A program made the position numbers and the translations under genes. A stretch of DNA of 64,000 nucleotides from Actinomyces sp. oral taxon 448 str. F0400 (GTDB taxonomy: Bacteria; Actinomycetota; Actinomycetes; Actinomycetales; Actinomycetaceae): the NCBI RefSeq assembly GCF_000220835.1, contig NZ_GL985606.1, positions 649,835-713,834 on the forward strand, written 5' to 3'. Each line of letters opens with the position of its first letter. Positions within the stretch are counted from its first letter, which is position 1. Shown one piece after another: positions 8,720 to 17,937 of this stretch. Under the pieces are notes generated by a model that saw nothing but the letters and a program-made list of their open reading frames with translations, was not told the DNA's origin and made no database searches.

Positions 8720-9136
8720 ATGAGCACCTGGTCCTTCGAGAACCAGATGAATGCGATCCAGACTGTCGCCACCCACTTGAGCGAGTGGATGCAGCAGACC
8801 GGCGTGCAGGAGACCGTGATGGATATCGATGCCCTGGGTGAGCGCGTCCTGTTCCGCACTCGAGCCTTCTATCAGGGACGCTGGATCGACGATGAGGTAC
8901 CCGACCTCATCGTGCGCGAAGCCACCGATGCGCGCGCGGCCATGGCCCAACTCGGAGGCGGCGCCTGGACCAAGGGCCACTTCGCCATGAAGGCAGACGA
9001 CTACCGTCTGACCACCGACTTCGACTACGACTCCGCGCCCACTCTCGACCCGCCCTACACGCTCGCCGATTGCGCCACCGAGCTGCGTCTGTACCCGCGC
9101 CGCCCCGAGACGACGCCCGACTGGCTGCACGCCTGA
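8720..9136 (+). CDS. Hypothetical protein, possibly YezG/DUF600-like
   Basis: 138 residues with no signal peptide or membrane segment. ATG 8720 follows AAGGAGAG with normal spacing, which fixes the start. The C-terminal half contains a KADDYRLTTDFDYDSAPTLD stretch and a WLHA end; the aspartate/aromatic-rich pattern recalls the YezG (DUF600) immunity proteins that neutralise secreted nucleases, but this match is weak and made by eye. No toxin gene is adjacent; the gene stands alone between the psu operon terminator and the iron transporter. If the family match holds it would be an orphan immunity gene. Confidence 0.5.
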   Translation: MSTWSFENQMNAIQTVATHLSEWMQQTGVQETVMDIDALGERVLFRTRAFYQGRWIDDEVPDLIVREATDARAAMAQLGGGAWTKGHFAMKADDYRLTTDFDYDSAPTLDPPYTLADCATELRLYPRRPETTPDWLHA

Positions 9137-9232
9137 CCGCGGAGAGGCGACGGCCGCGGCGATGTCGGCGGGCGTGCGCTGTCCGCCCGCGCCGGGGCGC
9201 ACGACGTCGGCCTCCGGCCGCAGGAGGACCAC

Positions 9233-9314
9233 CGCGCCAGGCCGGTGCACGGATGAGAGCGGGCTGACGTCCACCGGTGCGGATGGGACCGCCCGCGCCA
9301 GACCGGTGCACGGA
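9233..9314. repeat. Two 21-base direct repeats in an otherwise empty gap
   Basis: CGCGCCAGGCCGGTGCACGG (9233-9252, continuing one base) recurs at 9294-9314 with one mismatch and a 61-base period. They lie in the 310-base gap (9137-9446) before the iron transporter. No gene was found in that gap. The role is unknown; they may be a remnant of a small duplication. Confidence 0.45.
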
Positions 9315-9369
9315 GCCTCGCCCGCGGCCGGCCCGCGTAACGACACCAGAAGAAGAGACCTGACGCCTC

Positions 9370-9399
9370 TTGAACAGTTAGGTGAGCCGTCCCTAATCT
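9370..9399 (+). promoter_or_regulatory. Iron-repressed promoter with IdeR/DtxR box
   Basis: TTAGGTGAGCCGTCCCTAA at 9378-9396 fits the 19-bp IdeR/DtxR iron-box consensus (TTAGGTTAGGCTAACCTAA) at most positions, including both outer arms. It overlaps a candidate promoter made of TTGAAC (9370-9375) and TAATCT (9394-9399) with 18 bases between them. Binding of metal-loaded repressor would block the polymerase, as expected for a siderophore transporter 48 bases downstream. Confidence 0.8.
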
Positions 9400-9446
9400 T
9401 CTCTTGCGCCGTTATTCGGCATCCCACCCGACTGCAAAGGAGTCTC

Positions 9447-10622
9447 ATGCGCATGCGTCGACGTACCCTGCTCCTCGCTCTTCCCCTTTCAGCACCCCTC
9501 GCCGGATGCGGGGCCGTCTCCCGCGCAGGCAAGAGCTCCGACGACAACGCCAGCGCCGGCGGTGGGAGCTCCTTCGAGGTCACCGACGTCCTCGGACGCA
9601 CGGTCGGCTTCGACTCCCAGCCCGAGAAGGTGGTGCTGGGCGAGTCCCGACACATCTACTCCCTGCTGTTCCTCAACAAGGACAATCCCATCGACAAGGT
9701 GGTGGCCTGGGGCAAGGACCTTCAGAAGGCGGCCCCCGACTTCTACGACATGCTGGTGGGGGCGTTCCCCGCCGCGAAGGACATCCCCGAGATCGGCTCC
9801 GTCAGCAACGGCGACCTCAGCGTGGAGACGCTGGAGGCCTACCAGCCCGACGTCGTCGTCCTGACCCTGGATATCTACAACGCCGGTCAGCAGGCGGGGT
9901 TCATCGACAACCTCGACAACCAGGGCCTGCGCTACGTGGTCACCGACTTCCGGCGCGATCCGGTGAACAACACCGAGACGTCGGTCAAGCTCCTGGGCGA
10001 CACTATGGACCGGCGTGATGACGCCCAGGCCTTCCTCGACTTCTACCACGAGCAGGTGGACCCGGTGGTGGGCAGGGCCTCGTCGGCCGACCCCAGGCCC
10101 ACCACCTTCCTGTGGCGCGCCCCGGGCCTGAACGATCCTTGCTCCACCTATGCCAAGGCCAATCTGGGGGCCGTGATCACGGCGACCGGGGGCACCAACA
10201 TCGCCGATTCGCTGCTGTCGGGCGAGGAGGGGGTGCTCACCGTCGAGCAGATCATCGAATCGGCCCCCCAGAACATCATCGCCACCGGCGGTGAGTGGGG
10301 CGCCCAGAAGCTCAAGGACACCGCCAAGACCAGCTACGTCCATCTCGGGTACGAGGCCGACGAAGACTCCGCCAAGGCCAGTCTGGCTCAGCTGAAGGAT
10401 CAGCCCGGCCTCGAGCAGGTCGAGGCTTTCGACGAGGGCCGCGTCTTCGGCGTCTACCACCAGTTCTACGACGCCCCCTTCAACTTCATCGCCTACCTGG
10501 CCTTCGCCAAGTGGCAGAACCCCGACCTCTTCTCCGACCTGGATCCTGAGGGCGTGTGGGACGACTTCCACGACAAGTACATGCCGTGGGAGTCCCAGGG
10601 CGTCTTCATCACCGGCATCTGA
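9447..10622 (+). CDS. Iron-siderophore ABC transporter, substrate-binding lipoprotein
   Basis: 391 residues. The N-terminus has an arginine-rich start, a hydrophobic run and the lipobox LAGC with the lipidated Cys at about residue 21, so it is an exported lipoprotein; the RRR start could allow Tat export. The body fits the class III periplasmic-binding fold of siderophore receptors (VTDVLGRTVGFDSQPEKVV near the start, QPDVVVL mid-domain). AAAGGAG at 9436-9442 fixes ATG 9447, although the frame is open upstream. Its stop overlaps the permease start (TGATG). The IdeR box upstream supports an iron role. Confidence 0.9.
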   Translation: MRMRRRTLLLALPLSAPLAGCGAVSRAGKSSDDNASAGGGSSFEVTDVLGRTVGFDSQPEKVVLGESRHIYSLLFLNKDNPIDKVVAWGKDLQKAAPDFYDMLVGAFPAAKDIPEIGSVSNGDLSVETLEAYQPDVVVLTLDIYNAGQQAGFIDNLDNQGLRYVVTDFRRDPVNNTETSVKLLGDTMDRRDDAQAFLDFYHEQVDPVVGRASSADPRPTTFLWRAPGLNDPCSTYAKANLGAVITATGGTNIADSLLSGEEGVLTVEQIIESAPQNIIATGGEWGAQKLKDTAKTSYVHLGYEADEDSAKASLAQLKDQPGLEQVEAFDEGRVFGVYHQFYDAPFNFIAYLAFAKWQNPDLFSDLDPEGVWDDFHDKYMPWESQGVFITGI

Positions 10623-11716
10623 TGGGACGTCCGATGACGGGTGAGGACGGGGCGGCGGGACCAGCGGGGGGCGAGGCCGCCTACGCCTCCTATCGTCGTC
10701 GCACGGTGCGGCGCGCGGCCGTGCTGCTCGGCCTGACGGCGCTGCTCCTCGTGGTCTTCATAGCCGCCCTCATGGTGGGGTCGTTGAGATTCACCCCCGG
10801 CCAGGTGCTCTCCGCGCTGATCCAGCCCGGCTACGACCCCCGGATCGCCGACGTGGTCGTCAACCTGCGCCTGCCGCCGGCGCTCCTGGCGGTTCTGGTG
10901 GGAGGGGCTCTGTCCCTGGCGGGCGTGCAGATGCAGACCATCTTGGACAACCCCCTGGCCGAGCCCTTCACCCTGGGCATCTCCGCCGCGTCGGCCCTCG
11001 GCGCGGCGGTGGCGATCGTGACGGGGCTGGCGCTGCCCATCGCACCCGGGGCCACCCTGGCAGTGGCCGCCATGACGACCGGACTGGCAGCCTCCCTGTC
11101 CATCGCGCTGATCTCGCGTCTGCCCTCGGTCACCAAGGAGACCACCATTCTCCTGGGTATCGCGCTGGTCTTCAGCTGCCAGGCCCTGCTGGCCCTCGTG
11201 CAGTACCGGGCCTCCACCGAGAGTCTGCAGCAGATCGTCTTCTGGTCCATGGGCTCCCTCATGCGCGCCACCTGGCCGGCGGTCGGCGCCGCAGCAGTGG
11301 CGCTGGTGGCGGCCACCCCCGTGTTCTGGATCAACGGCTGGCGTCTGACCGCGATCAGTCTGGGGGAGGCGCGAGCCGCCGCCATGGGCATCAATGTCTC
11401 GCGTCTGCGCTCGTGGAGCCTGGTGGGCGTGTCCCTGCTGGCTGCACTGTCCGTGGCCTTCGTGGGGATCATCGGCTTCGTGGGCCTGGTGGGTCCGCAC
11501 ATGGCCCGGGGCCTGGTGGGGGAGGACCAGCGGTTCCTGGTCCCCGCCTCCATTCTGGCCGGGGCCGCGCTGCTGACCTCCGCCCACGCCATCAGCCAGG
11601 TGATCATCCCGGGGGTTTCCGTACCCGTCGGCATCCTCACCGCCCTGGTGGGAGTGCCGGTGTTCCTGCTCATCATCTTCGGACGGCGGCGCTCCGCGGC
11701 GAGGAGCGGATCATGA
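10622..11716 (+). CDS. FecCD-family iron-siderophore ABC permease
   Basis: 364 residues with about nine or ten membrane helices. Family marks are the LRLPPALLAVLVGGALSLAG segment, QTILDNPLAEPFTLGISAAS, and the conserved VAFVGIIGFVGLVGPHMARG region that contacts the ATPase. It would form a homodimeric channel moving the ferric siderophore into the cell. Start ATG 10622 overlaps the stop of the binding-protein gene, and the stop overlaps the ATPase start (ATGA), so the three genes form one coupled operon. Confidence 0.93.
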   Translation: MGRPMTGEDGAAGPAGGEAAYASYRRRTVRRAAVLLGLTALLLVVFIAALMVGSLRFTPGQVLSALIQPGYDPRIADVVVNLRLPPALLAVLVGGALSLAGVQMQTILDNPLAEPFTLGISAASALGAAVAIVTGLALPIAPGATLAVAAMTTGLAASLSIALISRLPSVTKETTILLGIALVFSCQALLALVQYRASTESLQQIVFWSMGSLMRATWPAVGAAAVALVAATPVFWINGWRLTAISLGEARAAAMGINVSRLRSWSLVGVSLLAALSVAFVGIIGFVGLVGPHMARGLVGEDQRFLVPASILAGAALLTSAHAISQVIIPGVSVPVGILTALVGVPVFLLIIFGRRRSAARSGS

Positions 11717-12474
11717 GTCTGGATCTGAAGGACCTGCACTTCGCCTACGGCAAGCGGACCGTGCTGGAGGGCGTGGACACCCGGTGGGACACCGGTCAAA
11801 TGGTGGGGCTCCTGGGACCCAATGGAGCCGGCAAATCCACTCTGGTGACCTGCATCGCCCAACTGCGCCGCTACACCGGGACGGTGAGCTTCGCCGACCG
11901 CACCGGGCGCGATCTGCGCGAGATGATCGGCTACATGCCCCAGGGTCTGCCCGGCGACGCCGCCCTGACGGCTCTGGAATCGGTGCTGACCGCCTCCAGG
12001 CGCGGAGTGGCCTGGCACACCAGCCGAGCCGATATCGACTCGGCCTGGGGCGCCCTCGACGAGATCGGGGTCGCCGACCTGGCCGATCGGCCTCTCGGGC
12101 AGCTCTCCGGTGGTCAGCGCCAGCTCGTGGCCCTGGCCCAGACCCTGGTGCGCGAACCGACGCTCCTCCTGCTGGATGAGCCCACATCGGCCCTCGACCT
12201 GCGCCGCCAGGTGGCGGTGCTCTCCCACGTGCGGCGCATCTGCCATCGCGACACCGATCGCCTCGCCGTCGTCGCCCTGCACGACCTCAACCTGGCCGCC
12301 CGCTTTTGCGACCGCCTGGCCGTCCTCGGCGACGGACGGGTCCGAGCCGAGGGACCGCCCGCCGGGGTCCTGCGCCCCGACGTCATCGACAGGGTCTACG
12401 GCGTACGGGTGCGCATCGTCCCCGACGGCGAGCACGTCATGGTGGCCCCCGAGACCGAGCAGCGCCGACAGTGA
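11713..12474 (+). CDS. Iron-siderophore ABC transporter ATPase
   Basis: 253 residues, FepC/FhuC-like. Walker A is GPNGAGKST, the signature is LSGGQRQLV, Walker B is LLLLDEPTSALD and the switch His is in ALHDLNLA. It powers the FecCD permease just upstream; ATG 11713 overlaps the permease stop. The gene is the last of the operon and faces the convergent AAA+ gene with 60 bases between them. No clear terminator hairpin was seen in that gap. Confidence 0.93.
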   Translation: MSLDLKDLHFAYGKRTVLEGVDTRWDTGQMVGLLGPNGAGKSTLVTCIAQLRRYTGTVSFADRTGRDLREMIGYMPQGLPGDAALTALESVLTASRRGVAWHTSRADIDSAWGALDEIGVADLADRPLGQLSGGQRQLVALAQTLVREPTLLLLDEPTSALDLRRQVAVLSHVRRICHRDTDRLAVVALHDLNLAARFCDRLAVLGDGRVRAEGPPAGVLRPDVIDRVYGVRVRIVPDGEHVMVAPETEQRRQ

Positions 12475-12534
12475 CAACGCGGGCGAGGGTGACGATGAGA
12501 ATGCCGATCCCGGCGAGGGGCGGGCGAGGACGCG

Positions 12535-13923
12535 TCACAAGAGCTTGTGCTCCTTCATCCACGCGCGCAGTTCGGCGTACTCACCGGAGGTGTCCGCGTA
12601 CTCGACGACATTGCGCGCCGTGTCGAACCACGGGCCCGTCGAAGGGCGGATCTCCCGCAGCGCTGCGCGCATGTCCACCATGGTGATCATGCGCGGCGCG
12701 CCGGTGCGCACCGAGTCCATGAGCGCCTTCTCCGCCGCGCTGTCGCACAGATGCGACAGGTCCGCCCCGGTCAGCCCCTCGGTGGCGCGGGCCAGGCCCC
12801 GCAGGTCGATCCCCTCCACGGGACGATCGCGCAGGTGCGTGTGCAGGATGGCGGTACGCGCCGGCTCGTCGGGCGGGAGGACAAGAATAGCCCGGTCGAG
12901 TCGCCCGGGCCTGCGCAGCGCGGGGTCGATGTCCCAGGGGGCGTTCGTGGCCGCCAGGAGATAGACGCCCTCATTGTCCGCGCCGATGCCGTCGAGCTCC
13001 TCCAGGAGCTGGTTGACCACACCGCGCAGACCGGCGCTGTAGGTCATCATCGAGCGCTTGAGGCCGATGGCGTCGAGCTCGTCGAGGAAGAGCACGCAAG
13101 GGCTGTGATCGCGGGCCTGCTGGAAGATGTTGTGGAGGTTGATCTCCGACTTGCCGATGTAGGGGTCGAGAATGTCGGTGATGGAGACGCTGAGGAACCC
13201 GGCGCCCATCTCCCCGGCGACGGCACGGGCGATGAAGGTCTTTCCCGTGCCGGGCGGCCCATACAGAAGAAGCCCGCCGCGCAGGCTCTTGCCGTACAGG
13301 CGGCGCAACTCGGGGTTGCGCATCGGGGCCAGGAAGGAGGCGAGCAGACGATCCTTGACGTTGCTCATGCCGCCGACATCGGCCAGCGTGACATCGGCCG
13401 TCTCCACGTCCCAGTCCGTCGGGTCGCCGCTCTTATCGGGGTTGACCGGCACGGGAACAGGTCGGGCGCCGATCTCTCCGCCCGGCTCGAAGGGGGCGGC
13501 CGGGCCGATGTCCAGGTCCTTCTCGGCCTGATGCCAGTCGAAGTCGACCGGCGGCGTCCGCTCGGAGGCGGCCGGCGACTGCGACGGCGCGTCATCGGGT
13601 TCTCCCGGCGAGGCGTCCGCATTCTGCGCCCGCCCGGATGCTGCGGGCGTCTCGGGCTCCGACGGCGCGGGTGCGCCATCGGCCGCGCCATCCTCCGGGC
13701 ACCCCCGCTCGGGGGCCGGATCCGGCTTCATCAGAGCCCGGGACATGAGAGCGCGAGCGTCCTCGTCGGCGGGGTCATGCTGGAGGGCGATCGCGCAGTG
13801 CGTCACCGCCTCCGGGCCGCGACCGGCGGACACGAGCAGCCCGGCCAGGTGCGTGCGCAGGCGGACATCGTCGGGGGCCGCCTCCACGGCCCGGGACAGG
13901 GAGTCGATAAGAGGATCGCTCAC
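12535..13923 (-). CDS. TPR and AAA+ ATPase protein (Cdc48/FtsH-like ATPase core)
   Basis: 462 residues in three parts. Residues 1-65 form TPR-like helices (EAAPDDVRLRTHLAGLLVSA). Residues about 65-165 are an acidic, Pro/Ala-rich linker. The AAA+ domain follows, with Walker A GPPGTGKT near 222, Walker B CVLFLDELDA near 277, and the second region of homology NAPWDIDPALRRPGRLDRAI containing the arginine finger. There is no protease or membrane segment, so it is a cytoplasmic remodelling ATPase of unknown client. A TPR-membrane protein gene lies about 1.6 kb away on the same strand, beyond an opposite-strand transporter gene. Confidence 0.8.
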   Translation of the reverse strand: MSDPLIDSLSRAVEAAPDDVRLRTHLAGLLVSAGRGPEAVTHCAIALQHDPADEDARALMSRALMKPDPAPERGCPEDGAADGAPAPSEPETPAASGRAQNADASPGEPDDAPSQSPAASERTPPVDFDWHQAEKDLDIGPAAPFEPGGEIGARPVPVPVNPDKSGDPTDWDVETADVTLADVGGMSNVKDRLLASFLAPMRNPELRRLYGKSLRGGLLLYGPPGTGKTFIARAVAGEMGAGFLSVSITDILDPYIGKSEINLHNIFQQARDHSPCVLFLDELDAIGLKRSMMTYSAGLRGVVNQLLEELDGIGADNEGVYLLAATNAPWDIDPALRRPGRLDRAILVLPPDEPARTAILHTHLRDRPVEGIDLRGLARATEGLTGADLSHLCDSAAEKALMDSVRTGAPRMITMVDMRAALREIRPSTGPWFDTARNVVEYADTSGEYAELRAWMKEHKLL

Positions 13924-14088
13924 CGCGCCAGTCTATAGAGAAGAGAAGGGAACGGTCGGGGGTGCGAGACGGCGGTCGGGGCAGTGAACGGGGAGGCGAC
14001 CGGTACGGCCCCGGCGGCGTCCGATCGTGCAGGATCTCACGCCGTTCGGCGTATGCGCTCACGACGCCGCCGTCCATAACCTCAAGGC

Positions 14089-15489
14089 ATGGCCACACCT
14101 TCTTCTGCCGGAGCCGTCCCCGACTGCGGGGAGGGAGCGACCAGTCGGAGCTCCGACGCCGACCCTTCCGCCGATCCCGCTGCGAAGCCCGTCGGATCCG
14201 CTCCCGACGCCGGTCTGCGACGGACCTTCTCCACGACGCTCCTCATCTCCCTGGCGGCGCTCGCGGCCGTCGCGCCCCTGGCGACCGACACCTACCTGCC
14301 GGCCTTCGCCCAGATGGCGGAGGACCTGCGCGTGTCCGCCTCCAGCGTCCAACTGACGATGACGACCTTCCTCGCGGGGGTGGCGCTCGGCCAGCTGAGC
14401 ATCGGCGTTCTGTCGGATCGCGCCGGCCGGCGCCCGCTCCTGCTGTGGGGCAGCGTGCTCGCCTTCGTGGCGAGCATCTGCTCCGCCGTGGCGCCGGCCC
14501 TTCCGCTCCTGCTCATCGCCCGTTTCTTCCAGGGGCTCGGCGGGGCCGCCGGCATGGTGCTCGGTCGCGCCGTCATCGCCGACCGCTCCCGCGGCATCAC
14601 CGCCACCCAGGCCCTCAGCCTCGTCATGGCGATCCAGGGCATCGCACCGGTGGCCGCCCCCATTCTCGGCGGTCTCCTCGTCGAGCCGATCGGCTGGCGC
14701 GGGATCCTCGGGGTCGTCGCCGCCTTCACCGGGGTGCTGGTCCTCATGGTCGCCTTCTGGGTGCCCGAGTCCCTGCCTGCTGCGCATCGCCGTGACGGCG
14801 GTCTGAGGCTCCTCATCGATGGCACGCGCGAGCTGGTGCGCGACCGCGTCCTCGTGCGATTGCTGGTCATTAACGCTCTCGCCTTCGGCCTTCTCATGTC
14901 CTACTTGTCGGCCGCGCCCTTCGTGCTGCGCAATGTGCTGGGAATGGGGACGGCGGCCTACACGGGCGTTTTCGGCCTGTGCGGGGCGACGGTGACGGTC
15001 ATGGTCTCAGTGTCCGCCTCCCTCGCCCGCCGTTTCCCACAGGTTCGGCAGGTGCGTGCCGGGCTGCTCGCGGTGCTCGCCGTCGACGTGGTCTTCGCCG
15101 CCGTCTGCCTGATCCGGCTGCGCGGTCCCGTCGACGGCGCCGGGCGAGCGCCGCTGCTCGTCGGCGTGATCGCCCTCTTCCTCGTGCACGTGGCCTGCCT
15201 CGGTCCGCTGATGGGCAACGTGCCCGCGCTCGCTCTGGACCGCACCGGCCGCTGGGCCGGGACGGGCAGCGCGCTGCTAGGCTTCATTCAGTTCGTCGTC
15301 GGCGGGCTGGTCAGCCCGCTGGTCGGATTGACCGGTGAGGCGAATGGTGCGGCTTTCGGCGTCGTCATCGTGGGGCTCGGCGTGATCGCCAACGTTCTGG
15401 CCGCCTTCGGCCTGCGCGGCAAGGGGGACAAGGGGGAGGAGCGTTTGCCTGAGGAAGCCGAACGCCGGAGGCGCCGCCTGGGGCGATGA
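14089..15489 (+). CDS. Bcr/CflA-type MFS multidrug exporter
   Basis: 466 residues with a 45-residue polar N-terminal extension and 12 membrane helices. The helix-1 motif PLATDTYLPAF and the loop motif GVLSDRAGRRPLLL mark the Bcr/CflA drug-proton antiporters. It likely exports bicyclomycin-like drugs or other small hydrophobic compounds. A CATAAC -10-like box at 14075-14080 ends eight bases before ATG 14089, and no ribosome site is evident, so the transcript may be nearly leaderless. It separates two TPR protein genes on the opposite strand. Confidence 0.88.
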   Translation: MATPSSAGAVPDCGEGATSRSSDADPSADPAAKPVGSAPDAGLRRTFSTTLLISLAALAAVAPLATDTYLPAFAQMAEDLRVSASSVQLTMTTFLAGVALGQLSIGVLSDRAGRRPLLLWGSVLAFVASICSAVAPALPLLLIARFFQGLGGAAGMVLGRAVIADRSRGITATQALSLVMAIQGIAPVAAPILGGLLVEPIGWRGILGVVAAFTGVLVLMVAFWVPESLPAAHRRDGGLRLLIDGTRELVRDRVLVRLLVINALAFGLLMSYLSAAPFVLRNVLGMGTAAYTGVFGLCGATVTVMVSVSASLARRFPQVRQVRAGLLAVLAVDVVFAAVCLIRLRGPVDGAGRAPLLVGVIALFLVHVACLGPLMGNVPALALDRTGRWAGTGSALLGFIQFVVGGLVSPLVGLTGEANGAAFGVVIVGLGVIANVLAAFGLRGKGDKGEERLPEEAERRRRRLGR

Positions 15490-15520
15490 TCGGCGTCGGG
15501 GGATGTCCTCAGAGCCGACC

Positions 15521-16669
15521 TCACATGGGGCGCGGCGCCTCCTGCTCGGACTGCATCCCTCTGGCCGCCTGCTCCGCCCGTTCGATGTCGTCCGCCGTGG
15601 CCTCGATGGTCCGGGCGATGGCGACGAGGACCGTGCAGGCCACGACCCCGGCGAGGACCGCCGTCATCACAGCGGCCGTCGTCGGAACCATCAGTGGCAG
15701 GATGAGGGCTGCGAGCCACGTCAGTGCGACGAGTGCCGCAGCGGAGGCCAAGCGGCGGTGACGTCGGAGGAAGGACCGCATGGCCGGGCGCCCGCCGTCG
15801 GGAAGATTCGTCCTCACCGGGCGGCAGATCACCCATGACAGCAGCAGAGCCGAGATCAGGGCCGGGACCGCCGGGGCGAGGCAGAGCCGGGCGGGGGCGC
15901 CGAACCACCACAAGACGAGCTGGACCAGGATCGTCAGGGCGAGGCACGAGCCGTGGATCTTGCCCAGGGAGAGTGTGAGGACGATGAGTGTGAGGTCGAC
16001 GAGCGGTCGAGCCACCTGATTCTGCGGCCTCCAGGCGACAGCGCGGGCCACCGCCCGCACGATGCCGGACTTGCTGCCGTGGTTGAAATCGAAAGTGGCG
16101 AGTTCCATGGACGCCGTCGGGCTCTCCGGGTCGAGTTGAACCGCTTTCTTGTAGGCGCGTCGCGCGATTCGGGGATCGATCTCCTCGTAAACGCGTCCCA
16201 TGGCGATATGGCTGTCCGGCTCCTGCGGTGCCAGGCGGATCGCCAGCTGCGCCAGTGGAAAGGCCTGGGCGCAGCGGTCCTGCTTGACGAGCAGGTCGAC
16301 GAGTGCGCAGGAGCTGAGGACGTGCTCGGGGTCGAGAGCCAGGGCGGCGCGCAGAGAGCGCTCGGCACCCGCTTGGTCCTCCGCCTGATTGAGCAGGCTG
16401 CCGAGCAGGAATTGAGCATCCGCGTTCTGGGGCATGGCGGCGACGGCGGCGCGCGCCTCGGCGAGGGCCTCGGAGGGGCGCGCGGCGCAGGCATGGGCTC
16501 GAGCGAGCCCGAGGCGGACGGGGCCCGCCTGGTCCGGGTAGTGGGCCAGGAGCCCGGAGAATAGGCCGATCGCCTGATCGGGACGGTTCGCCTCGATCAG
16601 GGCGCAGGCCCGCCCGTAGGTGCGTTCGTAGGCCTGGTCCCCCGGGTCGCCGTAGGCGTTAGTGCTCAC
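15521..16669 (-). CDS. TPR-repeat membrane protein
   Basis: About 382 residues. The N-terminal 200 residues are a run of TPR units (ARAHACAARPSEALAEARAA, then LLGSLLNQAEDQAGAERSLR, then AIRLAPQEPDSHIAMGRVYE), and the C-terminal half has about four membrane helices in two pairs. It likely anchors a protein-protein scaffold at the membrane. GTG 16669 is preferred because GAGGAAGG lies ten bases upstream; an in-frame ATG at 16699 would add ten residues. The TPR-AAA+ gene lies downstream on the same strand and could be its partner. Function unknown. Confidence 0.75.
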   Translation of the reverse strand: MSTNAYGDPGDQAYERTYGRACALIEANRPDQAIGLFSGLLAHYPDQAGPVRLGLARAHACAARPSEALAEARAAVAAMPQNADAQFLLGSLLNQAEDQAGAERSLRAALALDPEHVLSSCALVDLLVKQDRCAQAFPLAQLAIRLAPQEPDSHIAMGRVYEEIDPRIARRAYKKAVQLDPESPTASMELATFDFNHGSKSGIVRAVARAVAWRPQNQVARPLVDLTLIVLTLSLGKIHGSCLALTILVQLVLWWFGAPARLCLAPAVPALISALLLSWVICRPVRTNLPDGGRPAMRSFLRRHRRLASAAALVALTWLAALILPLMVPTTAAVMTAVLAGVVACTVLVAIARTIEATADDIERAEQAARGMQSEQEAPRPM

Positions 16670-17225
16670 TGCGGTCGCGCCTTCCTCATGCTGGTTCATT
16701 CGTACGGCGGGCCCCGCGGCGGGGCTCGCGGGGGCGTAGTCCGCCCCGACGGCGGCGCGACGCGAGGTCAGCCGCAGTAGATCACGGCGCGGGCACGGGT
16801 GCCAGCCGCGGTGCTTCGCGAAGGGCCGGGACAGCCGGTGGAGGAGGGGGTGAGTGCGGCGGGCGTTTCGGGAGGAGGGGCGGGCCGGCGATGCGCAGGC
16901 ACTCGCCGAGCGGTCAGGCGCCGTCGGCCGCGCCTGGCTGCGGAACCGCTGGTCCTCGTGCGGGGCTTCGCGCCCGCCCGCGCCCTCTGGGTGGGAGACG
17001 CGCGGTGCGCGTCGCGCCGGGGCGGCGGATCGTTGTAGGTTCTCGCCCAACCTGCCAGACGTCCACGGCTCTGACCTGCATGTTCTCCTTCCTGCCCACG
17101 GTTCGTTTCTCGCTCAAATTGGCAAGAAACCCGCGGTTTGTGTGCACGGTGTGTGCAAACGGTGCTTGGTCGCGCCTTTCCTCGGAGCGGGCTGCTAGAC
17201 ATGACACCGCCTGCGCAGGTCGCAG
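16670..17225. other. 556-base stretch without a supported gene
   Basis: No frame here shows recognisable protein. Near 17125-17160 there is an AT-richer patch with two imperfect palindromes (AAACC-CGC-GGTTT and TGCAC-N5-GTGCA), which could be a promoter or operator for the leftward TPR gene. Nothing else could be supported. Confidence 0.4.
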
Positions 17226-17903
17226 TCAACGATCCCCCGAGGGGGCTGGACGGGGCCTGGGGCGGAGGTGGGCCATGCGGTCACAGTCCCCGGAGCCAGG
17301 CGACAACGCGATCCCAGACGGATTGACCTTCACGTCACTCGTTGTGGGCTCGAGCCGCGGGCTGTCGTGATCCTGGGGTTCAGGGTGAGCGAGCCCTGTG
17401 GTCGGGGGCTGCTCCATCGCGACCGGGGCCTCCGGCGAAGGGGCAGAGGCTTCAGGTGCGGGCGCGTCGGTGCTCGCAGCCGCCGGTGGGGCCTTGCGTG
17501 AGACGCCTGAGCTCGTTGTCGTACGCGACGATCGACCCGCTGACGTGGAGCACAGCATCCTTGTTCTGCTCGTGGTGCTCCCACGGCGTCAAACGAGCAA
17601 ATGAGTTCTCCCTGTCGACGACGTTGAGGTACATGGCGCCGTGGCTGATCGCGGACTGGAAGGCCCGCTTCTGGTCGAGCTCTCCGGGCACGAGCCAGAT
17701 CGTGTCGCGCGCGCCGGCCCTGCGGTCAGCAGGCTGGGGCAATCCGGTTCAAGGCAGGCGACCTTGACCTTGGGGTGCCGGTAGAACACCTCCCAGTCGT
17801 CGTCATCGTTGACGTAGACCTCCCGCGGCCCACCCCCGTCCGGCGGCTCCAGCAACAGCCCTCGGACCCGAACAGGCTTCGTCCTGACTCCTCGTGCGCC
17901 CAT
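17226..17903 (-). pseudogene. Remnant of a CoiA-like (competence-type nuclease) protein
   Basis: Three frames together read like one damaged protein. From 17903 the first frame gives a start with EVYVNDDDDWEVFYRHPK and KVACLEPDCPSLLT, a metal-type Cys pair. A second frame (about 17470-17710) gives DTIWLVPGELDQKRAFQSAI and RENSFARLTPWEHHEQNKDA. A third gives a Pro/Ala-rich tail to 17226. The order resembles actinobacterial CoiA-like nucleases with the central catalytic part deleted. Family naming is by eye and tentative; the frame breaks are seen directly. Confidence 0.4.
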
Positions 17904-17937
17904 GGCACCGTTCTACGCTGGCCTACCGACACGAATC

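Noticed and set aside
9233..9314. CRISPR-like repeat pair
   Set aside because: Only two copies, a 61-base period, no further units and no cas genes.
16799..17370. Small plus-strand genes in the gap after the TPR gene
   Set aside because: Several overlapping frames exist, but all are Arg/Ala/Pro-rich, lack ribosome sites and show no family features.
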